Under the pieces are notes generated by a model. It worked only from the letters and a program-made list of their open reading frames with translations. It was not told the DNA's origin and searched no databases. A stretch of DNA of 64,000 nucleotides, from assembly GCA_017557635.1 (NCBI GenBank), contig JAFYYH010000021.1:360363-424362 (forward strand). The letters are read 5' to 3'. Origin of the DNA: Bacteroidaceae bacterium. Its GTDB lineage: Bacteria > Bacteroidota > Bacteroidia > Bacteroidales > Bacteroidaceae. Of the stretch, positions 8,172 to 17,728 are shown piece after piece. Numbering within the stretch: position 1 is the first letter of the stretch; each line of letters starts with the position of its first letter. The position numbers and the translations under genes were made by a program.

Positions 8172-10130
8172 ATGGCAGACACTGAAGAATTATTTGACCA
8201 GCAGACACCTCAGGTTCAGTACAACGAGGACAATATCCGTCACATGGACGATATGGAGCATATCCGTACCCGTCCGGGTATGTACATCGGTAAACTGGGT
8301 GACGGATCTGCAGCCGATGACGGAATCTACGTACTGCTCAAGGAGATCATAGACAACAGCGTCGATGAGTTCCGAATGAATACCGGCAAGCGCATCGAGA
8401 TTGACCTGGCCGATACCGGCCGTGTCATTGTTCGTGACTACGGACGCGGTATCCCTCAGGGTAAACTTGTCGAGGCGGTCAGCATGCTTAACACCGGCGG
8501 TAAGTTTGACAGCAAGGCGTTCAAGAAGAGCGTAGGTCTGAACGGTGTCGGTCTTAAGGCGGTTAACGCCCTCAGCCACCACTTTCAGGTGAGCAGCTGG
8601 CGTGACGGTCAGGTACGCACTCTCAAGTTCGAGCGCGGCAAACTGCAGTCCGATGAGACTCTTCCCAGTGCCGAGGAACACGGAACCCAGGTGATCTTTG
8701 AGCCTGACAACGACCTGTTTGTAGGCTATCAGTTCCGTCCTGCCATAATAGAGACCATGCTGCGTAACTACTCCTATCTGAACACCGGCCTTACAATCAT
8801 GTACAACGGCCAGCGTTTTGTGTCACGCAACGGTCTTGAGGATCTGCTTATGGAGCGTATGAGCGCCCAGAGCCTGTATCCCATCATCCACCTGCAGGGA
8901 ACTGACATAGAGATAGCATTCACCCATACCAACCAGTACGGCGAGGAGTACTACTCGTTCGTAAACGGTCAGTACACATCACAGGGCGGTACCCATCAGA
9001 GTGCATTCAAGGAGCATATAGCCCGTACCATCAAGGAGTTCTACGGTAAGAACTTTGAGTTGGGCGATGTCCGTAACGGCATTGTTGCAGCCATAGCGCT
9101 GAACGTAGAGGAGCCGGTGTTCGAGAGCCAGACCAAGATTAAGTTGGGCTCCACCACCATGAGCCCCAACGGCGGTGTGTCACTCAACAAGTTCGTGGGT
9201 GATTTCATCAAGAAAGAGGTCGATGACCTGCTTCATAAGGATCCTGAGGTGGCCGATGTCATCCTCAAGAAGATCCTGGAGTCAGAGAAGGAGCGCAAGG
9301 AGATAGCAGGTATAACCAAGCAGGCCCGTGAGCGCGCCAAGAAGGCCAACCTGCACAACCGCAAACTGGCTGACTGCCGTATCCACCTGAATGATGCACG
9401 TGGTGACCGTCAGGAGGAGAGCTGCATCTTCATAACCGAGGGTGACTCTGCGAGCGGATCAATCACCAAGAGCCGTGACGTGAACACCCAGGCGGTATTC
9501 AGTCTGCGCGGTAAACCTCTGAACTGCTATGGCCTGACCAAGAAGGTGGTTTATGAGAATGAGGAGTTTAACCTTTTGCAGGCAGCACTCAACATTGAGG
9601 AGGGTCTTGATGACCTTCGCTACAACAAGATAATCGTAGCAACCGATGCCGATGTGGACGGTATGCACATACGTTTGCTTATGATAACCTTCTTCCTGCA
9701 GTTCTTCCCCGAACTGATAAGGAAGGGACACGTTTATATACTTCAGACTCCGCTGTTCCGCGTGCGTAACAAGCGTAAGAAGAAGAAAGGTCCTGCCGGT
9801 CATGTGGACGGTGTGGTGACAGAAAAGGGTGAGTTCGAGACCATCTACTGCTACACCGATGAGGAGCGTAAGCAGGCAATAGAGAAACTGTCGCCGAACC
9901 CCGAGATCACCCGATTCAAAGGACTCGGTGAGATATCGCCCGATGAGTTTAAGAACTTCATCGGCCCCGACATGCGTCTGGAGATGGTGACACTCAAGAA
10001 GACCGATGCGGTTGATGACCTGCTTTCGTTCTACATGGGTAAGAACACCATGGAGCGTCAGAACTTCATCATTGACAACCTGGTTGTCGAGGAGGACAGG
10101 GTTGAAGAGGATGAAGGTGAGAAATTCTAA
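8172..10130 (+). CDS. parE: DNA topoisomerase IV subunit B (GyrB/ParE family)
   Basis: A 652-residue type IIA topoisomerase ATPase subunit. The GHKL ATPase region shows DNSVDEF, the RPGMYIG segment near residue 37 and [13 protein letters not shown]. The TOPRIM domain shows TEGDSASGS and the [12 protein letters not shown] metal-binding block, and the C-terminus has the [13 protein letters not shown] signature. ParE rather than GyrB is chosen for its short length, lack of the GyrB tail insertion and the parE-coaD-S41 protease order seen in Bacteroides. With ParA subunits (not in the window) it would decatenate chromosomes. Confidence 0.9.
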   Translation: MADTEELFDQQTPQVQYNEDNIRHMDDMEHIRTRPGMYIGKLGDGSAADDGIYVLLKEIIDNSVDEFRMNTGKRIEIDLADTGRVIVRDYGRGIPQGKLVEAVSMLNTGGKFDSKAFKKSVGLNGVGLKAVNALSHHFQVSSWRDGQVRTLKFERGKLQSDETLPSAEEHGTQVIFEPDNDLFVGYQFRPAIIETMLRNYSYLNTGLTIMYNGQRFVSRNGLEDLLMERMSAQSLYPIIHLQGTDIEIAFTHTNQYGEEYYSFVNGQYTSQGGTHQSAFKEHIARTIKEFYGKNFELGDVRNGIVAAIALNVEEPVFESQTKIKLGSTTMSPNGGVSLNKFVGDFIKKEVDDLLHKDPEVADVILKKILESEKERKEIAGITKQARERAKKANLHNRKLADCRIHLNDARGDRQEESCIFITEGDSASGSITKSRDVNTQAVFSLRGKPLNCYGLTKKVVYENEEFNLLQAALNIEEGLDDLRYNKIIVATDADVDGMHIRLLMITFFLQFFPELIRKGHVYILQTPLFRVRNKRKKKKGPAGHVDGVVTEKGEFETIYCYTDEERKQAIEKLSPNPEITRFKGLGEISPDEFKNFIGPDMRLEMVTLKKTDAVDDLLSFYMGKNTMERQNFIIDNLVVEEDRVEEDEGEKF

Positions 10131-10132
10131 CT

Positions 10133-10139
10133 AAAGGAG
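10133..10139 (+). promoter_or_regulatory. Strong Shine-Dalgarno sequence before coaD
   Basis: AAAGGAG lies 7 bp before the coaD ATG. Most genes in this window have no recognisable ribosome binding site, so this purine-rich site is unusual here. Confidence 0.55.
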
Positions 10140-10146
10140 AGGTGTT

Positions 10147-10602
10147 ATGAAACTGTTTTTCCCGGGGTCATTCGACCCCTTCACGATAGGACATGCCGAC
10201 CTGGTGGAGCGTGCTTTGGATCTTGGATGTGAGGTGGTGATAGCCGTCGGCATTAATGAGGAGAAGAAGCCGATGTTCAGCAGCGAGCAGCGTCTTGAGG
10301 CAATCCGTGGTTACTATAAGGGTTACTCACGCGTTAGCGTCATAGAGTACAAGGGACTTACCGTGGATGCCGTGCGCGAAAACGGTTGTGACGCCATACT
10401 TCGCGGAATACGTTCCGTGACCGATTATGACAAGGAGCGTAATCTGGCAGACATAAACCGTTCCATTGAAGGTGTTGAGACAATTCTGCTCGTTTCCAGT
10501 CCTGCCGTGCAGCATGTAAGCAGCAGTCTGGTCCGTGAACTTATATCATTCGGCCGTAAAGCTGATGATCTGATGATTGATACATTCAAACCATATCTCT
10601 GA
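10147..10602 (+). CDS. coaD: Pantetheine-phosphate adenylyltransferase
   Basis: A 151-residue cytoplasmic enzyme that adenylates 4'-phosphopantetheine, the penultimate step of coenzyme A synthesis. The nucleotidyltransferase signature GSFDPFTIGH is at residues 7-16 (TxGH form, with Thr13 and His16). RGIRSVTDYDKERNLA and the late VSSSLVREL motif are also typical. Length is slightly shorter than E. coli CoaD. It follows parE by 16 bp and precedes the S41 protease by 5 bp, so the three are probably one transcript. Confidence 0.96.
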   Translation: MKLFFPGSFDPFTIGHADLVERALDLGCEVVIAVGINEEKKPMFSSEQRLEAIRGYYKGYSRVSVIEYKGLTVDAVRENGCDAILRGIRSVTDYDKERNLADINRSIEGVETILLVSSPAVQHVSSSLVRELISFGRKADDLMIDTFKPYL

Positions 10603-10607
10603 CTAAA

Positions 10608-12302
10608 ATGAAAAGAATACATATCGTACTTGCGGCCCTTGTTATGCCGTTGATGCTGATGGCTCAGCCGGGACGTATCGGCCAGCCTCAGATGCAACCT
10701 CAGCGTCAGCCGCAGATGACGCCTCAGATGACACCTCAGATGACACCGCAGATGACACCTCAGATGTCGCCGCAGCGTCAGCCTCAGATGCAGCCTCAGG
10801 CTACTTCCATTGATGCGGAACTGCAGAAACTGCTTGTGGCGGAGGGTGCCATATCGGCCCTCTATGTGGAGGATGTGGATGAAAAGAAGATAGTGGAGAA
10901 GGCTATCATCGGCATGCTCGAAGAGCTTGATCCGCACTCCACATATCTTACAGCCGAAGAGAATGACAAATCAAACGAGACTTTGATGGGTTCGTTTGAC
11001 GGCATAGGTGTCCAGTTCAATATGGTTGAGGACACACTGTTCATTGTACAGCCCATTCCTGACGGTCCGTCAGAGAGGGTGGGTATCCTGGCTGGTGACA
11101 GGATCATTACCGTTAACGATACCACCATAGCCGGTGTAAAGATGTCACAGGAGGCAATCATGAAACGTCTGCGCGGCCCCAGGGGTACCAAGGTCAATCT
11201 GGGAATCAGCCGTCGCGGAGTGAAAGAGATGCTGCGTTTTACCGTTATACGTGACAAGATTCCGGTTAACACTGTAGATGCCGCATACATGATCCGTCCG
11301 GGCGTGGGCTACATAAAGATCTCAGGTTTCGGCGCTACTACCGTCGATGAGTTCGAGGAGAAACTGACCGAACTCCGCGGCAAGGGAGCACAGTCGCTCA
11401 TCCTTGATCTGCAGGGTAACGGCGGCGGACTTCTGATGGCAGCCGTAGGTCTTGCCAACGAGTTCCTGAATCGTGACCAAATGGTGGTTTATACTGAAGG
11501 CCGCCGTTCACCCAAGAGCGGTTATCTGGCCGATGGCCGCGGACACTTCCGTGACGGCAAACTGGTGGTGCTCATTGACGAGTATTCAGCATCGGCCAGC
11601 GAGATTGTATCGGGTGCCGTTCAGGATTGGGACCGTGCCACCATCGTGGGCCGACGCTCATTCGGAAAGGGTCTTGTACAGCGCCCCATAGAGTTCCATG
11701 ACGGCTCGCTTATACGTCTTACCATCGCCAAGTACTATACTCCCGTGGGCCGATGCATACAGAAGCCCTACGGAAAGGACGTGGACTATGGTGATGACAT
11801 TGAAGAACGCCTGCGTCACGGTGAACTGACCAACAGGGACAGCATCCACTTCCCCGATTCACTCAAGTACAGCACCAAGATAAAACAACGTACCGTTTAC
11901 GGCGGCGGAGGTATCATGCCGGATATCTTTGTTCCTCTGGATACTACCAGAATCAACCAGTATTACAGGAATATTACCGCCAAGAATGTGGTGTTCAATA
12001 CGTCATTCAAATATGTCGAGCGTAACCGCCGCAGCCTCGAGCGCCGTTTCAAGTCGTTTGAGGAGTTCAACAGCGGATTCGAGGTGGGTCCCGATGTTCT
12101 CAAGATGTTCCTTGACAAGGCAAAGGAGGACAAAGTGGAGTATGATGAGGCTCAATATCTGGATCAACTACCCATTTTCAAGACTCAGTTGAAGGCCTCG
12201 ATCGCCCGTCTGCTGTGGGGAATGAACGCCTATTATCAGGTAATCCAGGACCTCGACGAGACTATACAGAGAGCCGTGGTCTTTATGGAAACGGGTCAAT
12301 AA
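10608..12302 (+). CDS. S41 family C-terminal processing peptidase with a PQMT repeat linker
   Basis: A 564-residue exported serine protease of the CtpA/Prc family. It has a signal peptide (cleavage probably after LMLMAQ, residue 20), then an unusual low-complexity stretch (residues 27-66) of ten four-residue units of PQMT type. A region with FDGIGVQFN and a PDZ domain follows (about residues 130-210), then the S41 catalytic domain. By alignment with E. coli Prc the catalytic Ser is the middle serine of SASAS (Ser329) and the Lys is in SFGKG (Lys354). Such proteases trim or degrade periplasmic proteins. It follows coaD by 5 bp. The repeat is not normal for the family. Confidence 0.92.
   Translation: MKRIHIVLAALVMPLMLMAQPGRIGQPQMQPQRQPQMTPQMTPQMTPQMTPQMSPQRQPQMQPQATSIDAELQKLLVAEGAISALYVEDVDEKKIVEKAIIGMLEELDPHSTYLTAEENDKSNETLMGSFDGIGVQFNMVEDTLFIVQPIPDGPSERVGILAGDRIITVNDTTIAGVKMSQEAIMKRLRGPRGTKVNLGISRRGVKEMLRFTVIRDKIPVNTVDAAYMIRPGVGYIKISGFGATTVDEFEEKLTELRGKGAQSLILDLQGNGGGLLMAAVGLANEFLNRDQMVVYTEGRRSPKSGYLADGRGHFRDGKLVVLIDEYSASASEIVSGAVQDWDRATIVGRRSFGKGLVQRPIEFHDGSLIRLTIAKYYTPVGRCIQKPYGKDVDYGDDIEERLRHGELTNRDSIHFPDSLKYSTKIKQRTVYGGGGIMPDIFVPLDTTRINQYYRNITAKNVVFNTSFKYVERNRRSLERRFKSFEEFNSGFEVGPDVLKMFLDKAKEDKVEYDEAQYLDQLPIFKTQLKASIARLLWGMNAYYQVIQDLDETIQRAVVFMETGQ
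10686..10805 (+). repeat. Ten tandem 12-bp units in the S41 protease gene (PQMT-type repeat)
   Basis: In-frame 12-bp units of the form CCnCAGatGacn run from 10686 to 10805. In order they encode PQMQ, PQRQ, four PQMT, PQMS, PQRQ, PQMQ and PQAT. The central five units are nearly identical in DNA. Unit length is a multiple of three, so copy-number change would not shift the frame. Confidence 0.85.
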
Positions 12303-12338
12303 ATGACAGGCCTATACATTAAAAACCGATTTTTTGTG

Positions 12339-12346
12339 TAAGTTTG
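12339..12346 (+). promoter_or_regulatory. -7 element (TAAGTTTG) before the MFS transporter
   Basis: Exact TAnnTTTG match 52 bp upstream of the start codon. No clear TTTG at -33 spacing. Confidence 0.45.
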
Positions 12347-12397
12347 TGGGCCGAAATAACAGATAACCAATAATTATTAATCAATAAAATCATCTTT

Positions 12398-13798
12398 ATG
12401 GCAAACGAAGTTAACAACGGTTATTACAAACTGAGTTGGGGACAGAGAATCGGTTTCGGTTCAGGTGACCTTGCCCAGAATCTTATTTTCCAGACGGTTG
12501 CATGCTTTTTGATGCTGTATCTGTGTACAGTATTGAAAATCAACCCCGGCTTTGTAAGTGGACTTATCCTTGGAGTAAGACTCCTTGACTGTTTCTGGAG
12601 CCCTGTAGTAGGAAAATACATTGATAACCACAATCCCAAGCTCGGTAAGTATCGTACATATCTTCTTTACGGTGGTATACCTCTCACAGTTGCCGCTTGC
12701 TTCCTGATGCTTCCCGCAGTTGCTACATGGGGTATGACATGGAAGATTGTATATGCCACTGTCAGCTATACTCTGCTTAGCATGATCTACTCAGTAGTGA
12801 ATATACCTTACGGCTCTATCATGGCCTCTATGACCCGTGATAACGATGAGGTTCTTATTCTTACTTCAACCCGTATGGTTTGCGCCAACATCGGTCAGAT
12901 CATCGTTCAGGCCGGCTTCCCTATCGGACTTGCTATGACCGTAGGTATTGCAGTAGACTGGAACCAGGCTGTATTCATGGCTATCGGTACCATTCCTGCC
13001 TTCATTATCCTGCCTTTGCTTCCCGTTTTAAAGAAACTGTTCGGTAAGAAGGGACTTTATTACCTGCTTCTCTGTGTAGGTCTTGTAGGATTCATCACAC
13101 TGTTCATCATCGGTAAGTTCTTTGATGTTCAGAAATGCAATGTAATCGTTCAGGGCGCAAAGGTTCTGACCGGTGTAGGTCTGCTTGTAGGTTCACTCAT
13201 GTGGGCTCTTGTTCCTGAGGTTATCACTGATGCCGAGTATCGTACCGGCAACCGTCCTGCCGCTACCGTTAACGCTCTGGCCGGTGTGGCTTTCAAGGCC
13301 GGTTTCTCACTTGCAGGTTTCATCACTCCTTGGGTAATGAATCTGATTGGCTTTAATCTTGCCAGCGAAGAGTCTTCACTGCCTACTGATCCTAAGGCTT
13401 GGTTCACTGTAACATGCATCTTTGCAGTAGTAGGTTTTGTTCTGCTGACACTCTGCTTCCTGGGCAGTAAGGAGAACATCACCACCACTCCTGAGAAACC
13501 CGTTTCATTCAAGGAGATGTGGGAGGAGTTCAAGGCAAACAAGTGCCTGCAGCTGGTACTGAGCATCTTTATCGTTGTGTTCCTGGCATCATTCATCAGC
13601 GCTCCGGTAAATGCTTATTACACTCACATCGCTGATTATAATCCTACTGTTCAGAATGCAATCCTTGTATTCACCACCATCATCCCGGCTATCCTGCTGG
13701 TTGTTGTAGGATATCTGGTATTCAAGTATCCTCTTACTGATGAGAGACTTGACGAGATGAACAAGGAGATCGAGGCAAGACATAATGCTGCCAAGTAA
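12398..13798 (+). CDS. MFS transporter, GPH (glycoside-pentoside-hexuronide:cation symporter) type
   Basis: A 466-residue integral membrane protein with about 11-12 hydrophobic segments. The N-terminal GFGSGDLAQNLIFQT, the LDCFWSPVVGKYIDNHNPKLGKYR loop between helices 2 and 3, and the later EVITDAEYRTGNRP loop are characteristic of the MelB/GPH branch. Members import sugars or glycosides with Na+ or H+. No glycoside hydrolase or sugar-sensing gene adjoins it, so the substrate is unknown. It has its own -7 element and is closed by a strong terminator, so it is probably monocistronic. Confidence 0.85.
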   Translation: MANEVNNGYYKLSWGQRIGFGSGDLAQNLIFQTVACFLMLYLCTVLKINPGFVSGLILGVRLLDCFWSPVVGKYIDNHNPKLGKYRTYLLYGGIPLTVAACFLMLPAVATWGMTWKIVYATVSYTLLSMIYSVVNIPYGSIMASMTRDNDEVLILTSTRMVCANIGQIIVQAGFPIGLAMTVGIAVDWNQAVFMAIGTIPAFIILPLLPVLKKLFGKKGLYYLLLCVGLVGFITLFIIGKFFDVQKCNVIVQGAKVLTGVGLLVGSLMWALVPEVITDAEYRTGNRPAATVNALAGVAFKAGFSLAGFITPWVMNLIGFNLASEESSLPTDPKAWFTVTCIFAVVGFVLLTLCFLGSKENITTTPEKPVSFKEMWEEFKANKCLQLVLSIFIVVFLASFISAPVNAYYTHIADYNPTVQNAILVFTTIIPAILLVVVGYLVFKYPLTDERLDEMNKEIEARHNAAK

Positions 13799-13824
13799 GT
13801 AATACAGCTTATTAAATGCACAAT

Positions 13825-13857
13825 AAAGCCGGTTCTGAGAAGGACCGGCTTTTTTTT
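13825..13857 (+). terminator. Intrinsic terminator after the MFS transporter
   Basis: The stem AAAGCCGGTtC / GgACCGGCTTT has a 4-nt loop of TGAG type and is followed by eight T. Strong. Confidence 0.9.
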
Positions 13858-13890
13858 GAAAAAAATTGTTAATTATTGCGTATGGTTGTG

Positions 13891-13898
13891 TAACTTTG
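13891..13898 (+). promoter_or_regulatory. -7 element (TAACTTTG) of the beta-propeller lipoprotein gene
   Basis: Exact TAnnTTTG match. An ATTG at 13865-13868 could serve as -33 with 22-bp spacing. The predicted start point near 13904 favours ATG 13919 over the upstream in-frame ATGs. Confidence 0.5.
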
Positions 13899-13918
13899 CA
13901 CTGCAAATGAAGATAGGT

Positions 13919-15058
13919 ATGCCAACAAACGTGAAAAAAGCACTAGGCTTTTGCTCATTTCTGCTTGTCCTTTTCCTTCTGCCCTGTTGCAAGGGTAAAC
14001 AGAAGGTATGTGACACCTGTCTTCATGAAATCTCCGCTCCTCTGCTTCACGATGATCCCACCGAATATCCCATCATGTCGAGTATGTTCGCCCGTGTTGA
14101 CACCGTGTATCTGGAGTATGCAGGTGTAGAGAGCATAGTTCCGTCTGTTGACGAGGTGGTTTCATTCGGTGACACCATCATTGTCCGTTCATCCAACACA
14201 CTCTACTTCTTTAACAGCAAAGGCAAGTTCCTGAGCCGTTTTGACCGTCAGGGCAAAGGTACCGGCAACTACCGTACCATCGATCGTATTGATGTACTCC
14301 CGCAACGTGATGAACTCTTCATCATGGACGGCCACAACAATAAGATATTTGTCTATGGCATGGACGGCAGTTATAAGAGGGGAGTGCTGATTGATGATTT
14401 CGTGACGGACTTTGCTGTACTGCCTGAGGGAGATTTCCTGTTTGCCAATCCGATTGTGTATTCAGGCAGACCTTATCACAGAGGTCTTTGGAAAACAACA
14501 CCCGATGGCAAGTTCAAGGAGCAGCTCGTGCGGTTTGATCCTGAGTTCGCTCATGTCAGCATAAACAATCCGTATATCAACCATATCAGTCCGGGAGTGA
14601 TTGGATTCATGGGCATTGAGGACAATGATAAGTTCTACCACTATTCGGCAGATACCGTCAGCGTTACATGCCGTATGGTTACGGATATTGTAATACCCGA
14701 TGAACTCAGGCGCAGTGACAAGGTTTTCACCAATCCTGCAAGAGAATATACCAAGTGCGGTTATCTGGAGACTCCCCGTTTCCTCTACTTTGTCAACACC
14801 AATTACGGCGCCAACCTGATGATGGTGTTCGTTGACAAGAGTACCTGGACCACATACCGCATGTATGTCCTGACAGGTGAGTTCAATGAGGACAAGATGA
14901 CACGTGAGCCATTCCCATTCCTGGTAAGTTCATATAACGGAACATTCGTGGGCTTCTATGATTCAGGCATGATCCTGGACAACCCGCGCTTCAAGTCTCT
15001 GTTCCCAACCATAACGGCGGAGTCCAATCCGGTCCTGCTGTTCTTCAGAGAAGAATAA
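13919..15058 (+). CDS. 6-bladed beta-propeller lipoprotein
   Basis: A 379-residue predicted lipoprotein with an N-terminal hydrophobic stretch ending LLPCC (Cys23/Cys24). The rest is a repeated beta pattern of the six-bladed propeller (NHL/DUF4934-like) proteins abundant in Bacteroidota: short strands such as NTLYFFNSKGKFLSRFDRQGKGTGNY and DELFIMDGHNNKIFVYGMDG. They are thought to bind ligands or proteins at the cell surface; none is well characterised. The frame is open back to 13856, but the -7 element at 13891-13898 puts the likely start at 13919. It stands alone between two terminators. Confidence 0.75.
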   Translation: MPTNVKKALGFCSFLLVLFLLPCCKGKQKVCDTCLHEISAPLLHDDPTEYPIMSSMFARVDTVYLEYAGVESIVPSVDEVVSFGDTIIVRSSNTLYFFNSKGKFLSRFDRQGKGTGNYRTIDRIDVLPQRDELFIMDGHNNKIFVYGMDGSYKRGVLIDDFVTDFAVLPEGDFLFANPIVYSGRPYHRGLWKTTPDGKFKEQLVRFDPEFAHVSINNPYINHISPGVIGFMGIEDNDKFYHYSADTVSVTCRMVTDIVIPDELRRSDKVFTNPAREYTKCGYLETPRFLYFVNTNYGANLMMVFVDKSTWTTYRMYVLTGEFNEDKMTREPFPFLVSSYNGTFVGFYDSGMILDNPRFKSLFPTITAESNPVLLFFREE

Positions 15059-15064
15059 AAAAAG

Positions 15065-15097
15065 AATGCTTGCCGGATTTGGCAAGCATTTCTTTTT
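15065..15097. terminator. Bidirectional terminator between convergent genes
   Basis: AATGCTTGCC (15065-15074) and GGCAAGCATT (15081-15090) form a perfect 10-bp stem with T-rich DNA after it. An A run precedes it, so it can act on both the propeller gene and the converging polyferredoxin gene. Confidence 0.88.
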
Positions 15098-15098
15098 A

Positions 15099-16577
15099 TC
15101 AGAAACCGAAGTCGAAATCGTCGGTTTGAATGTTTGTATCCTGCTCGGGGGCCTTGGCTTCCAGGTGGACCGGATTGCCTTCAATGTGTACGGCCTTGAC
15201 AGGGCAGATGTATTCACAGCCGCCGCAACCTACGCAAAGATCCGGAGTGGTTTCGGGAATGGTCAGTCCACCCTCGAACGGAACCATGTGAATGGCCTGT
15301 ACGGGACAGTGCTCGGCGCATGCACCGCAACTGGTACGGTTTACATTAACCACGCAGATATCTTTGTTGAATACTACGCGTCCTGGCTGGGTGCGGTGTT
15401 TCTCCTCGACTGTAAGCGGGCGGATGGCGCCGGCGGGGCATACCTGGCTGCAGAGGTTGCAGTCGTAGTTGCAATAACCGTCATCAAATTTCATGACAGG
15501 CTGCATCAAGCCTCCAAGGCCGTATTCCATACCTGCGGGCTTGAGCACATGTGACGGACACTTGCTTACGCAGAGGTGACATGCGGTGCAGTGCTGGAGC
15601 AGGTTCTTATGGCTCTTGGATCCCGGAGGAGACATGGGTACACGGTCGTCTTTGCGTCCTGTAACTTTGGCCTCAATGGCAGCGGGAGCAAGGGCGGCGA
15701 TAACCAGTGAAGACTTGAGGAACTGGCGCTTTGACTCGTCAACAGTCTGGCTCTGGCTCTTCTTAGGTGCCAGGCCAAAGCTTATTGCCTTCTGCCTGCA
15801 AGAGTCTATGCAGTCGAAACAGTCTATGCAACGGGAGTAGTCAATCTGCTGATTTGCAGAGTCTATGCAGTATGCCTTGCACTTGCGCTGGCATGCCAGA
15901 CAATGGTTGCACTTGTCCTTGTCTATGCGTATGCGCAAGAGTGAGAATCTTGAGAAAAATCCCAACAAAGTACCAACCGGGCAGATGGTGTTGCACCAAG
16001 TACGTCCATGATGATACGAGAGGTGTCCGATAACCAGCAGAGTGAGTACTGCCACCACAAATGCCGATATGGACTTGAGGGATATGAGAACCTTGAAGAA
16101 ACGGTAACTGCCTGTCTTCTCAGAAATGGCTGCCAGCAGGTTGTTACCAAAGAGATAGACGGGACGGAACAGCTCGTCAGCCATGCGGCCGTAGGCGCTG
16201 TAAGGCTCGACCAGACCTACCAGAAACGTAAATCCCAGCAGCCATGCTATAATCAGAACTGCCAGGACTCCCCAGCGGAGCCACGGCTTTTCAGGCTTGA
16301 ATCCGTACTTTTTCTTTTTATCAAATTTCTTTGACAACCAGTTGAAGAAATCCTGGAATATTCCAAGCGGGCAGATGACTGAACAGTAAAGTCTTCCAAG
16401 CAAAAGCGTGGCGGCGATGAGGCACACCAGCGTTACTATGCTGAGTGACAGCAGTGCCGGACCGAACTGTATCTTCTGTAACAGCGGGTTGTCAATGAAT
16501 CCCGCAAAATCAATGAATCCGAATGTGAGTATGGCGATGACGGCAACGGCCACCGCAATTCTTATCTTCCGTAACAT
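15099..16577 (-). CDS. Membrane polyferredoxin (NapH/YccM-like 4Fe-4S protein)
   Basis: A 492-residue protein. The first 200 residues hold about five membrane helices and two CxxxCP motifs of the NapH type (CSVICPLG and CNTICPVG). After these come many ferredoxin-type cysteine clusters: CNHCLACQRKC, CIDCFDCIDSC, CTACHLCVSKCP, CNYDCNLCSQVCP, SCGACAEHCP and CVGCGGCEYICP. A Lys/Ser-rich segment and a hydrophobic stretch (LVIAALAPAAIEA) near the middle resemble a second export or anchor segment. It should carry electrons across or along the membrane. The start overlaps the stop of the upstream DUF362 gene by one base, so the two are translationally coupled. Donor and acceptor are unknown. Confidence 0.85.
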   Translation of the reverse strand: MLRKIRIAVAVAVIAILTFGFIDFAGFIDNPLLQKIQFGPALLSLSIVTLVCLIAATLLLGRLYCSVICPLGIFQDFFNWLSKKFDKKKKYGFKPEKPWLRWGVLAVLIIAWLLGFTFLVGLVEPYSAYGRMADELFRPVYLFGNNLLAAISEKTGSYRFFKVLISLKSISAFVVAVLTLLVIGHLSYHHGRTWCNTICPVGTLLGFFSRFSLLRIRIDKDKCNHCLACQRKCKAYCIDSANQQIDYSRCIDCFDCIDSCRQKAISFGLAPKKSQSQTVDESKRQFLKSSLVIAALAPAAIEAKVTGRKDDRVPMSPPGSKSHKNLLQHCTACHLCVSKCPSHVLKPAGMEYGLGGLMQPVMKFDDGYCNYDCNLCSQVCPAGAIRPLTVEEKHRTQPGRVVFNKDICVVNVNRTSCGACAEHCPVQAIHMVPFEGGLTIPETTPDLCVGCGGCEYICPVKAVHIEGNPVHLEAKAPEQDTNIQTDDFDFGF

Positions 16578-17524
16578 CAGAGTCTTATTCTCTTAACATT
16601 AATGGCATCCAGATCCATTGTTCCCAGTCCGAGTTTCTGAGCGTCGGGAATATGCTCGATGTCTTCGAACTTGATGCTCTTGTTGATGTTCGTGAAGAAC
16701 TTGCCGGCAGCGGTATCGACTGCTACGATATCGGCCGATGCGAACAGAGCCTTGGTGAGTACCACGTCACTTGCGCTGCGTCCCTGCGGACCGTTGGTTG
16801 CGAGGGTACGGTATGCGTCAACTATATGGAGCACTGCGGGTTTGTATGTGCAGACATCGGCGATGCACTGGTGCAGGCCGCGTGAATGGAATGCGCGGCG
16901 GTCCCATACTATACCCATGTGATTCTTCATGGCGCATGTCATAAGGGCACCTCCGTGGTTTTTGAGAACAGGTACGTTTATCCACTTGTCACACTCTATG
17001 ATTGCCTTGTGTATCTCGGCACTCTTGAGAGTCTTTGCGTTGGGGATATCAACCTGTTGGTAGGATGAACGTTCATGGGCATATACCATTGTGGCTCCGG
17101 CTTTCTTTACGGCAGCTTCGATTCCACTGTGGTCGTAACAACGGCTCCAGTTGTCACAGGTATGGTCGAACACCTTGATTTCGGCGGCTCCGGCATCCTG
17201 GCACATCTTGATGAGTGCGGTGAGCAGGTCAGGATTGGTGTTGCCTGCAAGTTCCGGGGTACGGTCCCAGCCGATATTGGGTTTGATTACGATCTTGTCG
17301 CCTTTCTTGATGAAACGGCCTATGCCGCCCAACTCTTTCATTGCAGCCTCGAGCATATCGGCGGGTTCGCCGTTCATTACAGCTGCGAGGTCGGCGTTAT
17401 CTGATGCAGGGGCCTGACTGCCTGACGGAACTGTGGAAGCCATGACATCCATCATTCCGCTGGTCTTTACGGTCACTAATGCTCCGGCTGCCGCCAAAGT
17501 CTTGAGAAAGTCTCTTCTATCCAT
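16577..17524 (-). CDS. DUF362 domain protein with Tat signal
   Basis: A 315-residue protein. The N-terminus MDRRDFLKTLAAAGALV is a twin-arginine (RRxFLK) export signal, which implies export in a folded state. The body has DUF362 features: VIKPNIGWDRTPELAGNTNPDLL, EIKVFDHTCDNWSRCY, NVPVLKNHGGALMTCAMKNHMGI and a C-terminal AVDTAAGKFF block. I see no ferredoxin cluster in it. DUF362 proteins are often fused to or encoded with ferredoxins, as here. The biochemical function is unknown. The frame is open to 17602, but the ATG at 17524 begins exactly at the Tat motif. Confidence 0.82.
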   Translation of the reverse strand: MDRRDFLKTLAAAGALVTVKTSGMMDVMASTVPSGSQAPASDNADLAAVMNGEPADMLEAAMKELGGIGRFIKKGDKIVIKPNIGWDRTPELAGNTNPDLLTALIKMCQDAGAAEIKVFDHTCDNWSRCYDHSGIEAAVKKAGATMVYAHERSSYQQVDIPNAKTLKSAEIHKAIIECDKWINVPVLKNHGGALMTCAMKNHMGIVWDRRAFHSRGLHQCIADVCTYKPAVLHIVDAYRTLATNGPQGRSASDVVLTKALFASADIVAVDTAAGKFFTNINKSIKFEDIEHIPDAQKLGLGTMDLDAINVKRIRL

Positions 17525-17658
17525 GATAATTGCTGTAAAAAAACAATGGTTAGTAATGTAACTGTGCGCTAAGGTATAGTTTTTATCGGGAAAAAGCGAC
17601 ACAGCGGGAGCGCTTTTAGTTTTATTATATATTTTATTTGCTATTTGCAGTGTATAAT

Positions 17659-17690
17659 CTTGCAGCAGTAGGCGGAATTTGTTAATTTCG
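17659..17690 (+). promoter_or_regulatory. Possible promoter of purH
   Basis: CTTG at 17659-17662 and TAATTTCG at 17683-17690 are 20 bp apart. Each differs by one base from TTTG and TAnnTTTG. The leader would be about 35 nt. Confidence 0.4.
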
Positions 17691-17728
17691 CGGAAAATTA
17701 TTCAGATAAACCGATAACCCGTAAAAAT

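Noticed and set aside
10686-10805. Short regular tandem repeats that could suggest a CRISPR array
   Set aside because: The units are 12 bp with no spacers and lie in frame inside a protease gene, encoding PQMT-type peptides.
17525-17728. Riboswitch or attenuator upstream of purH
   Set aside because: I see no purine riboswitch core or terminator/antiterminator pair; only a weak promoter can be proposed.
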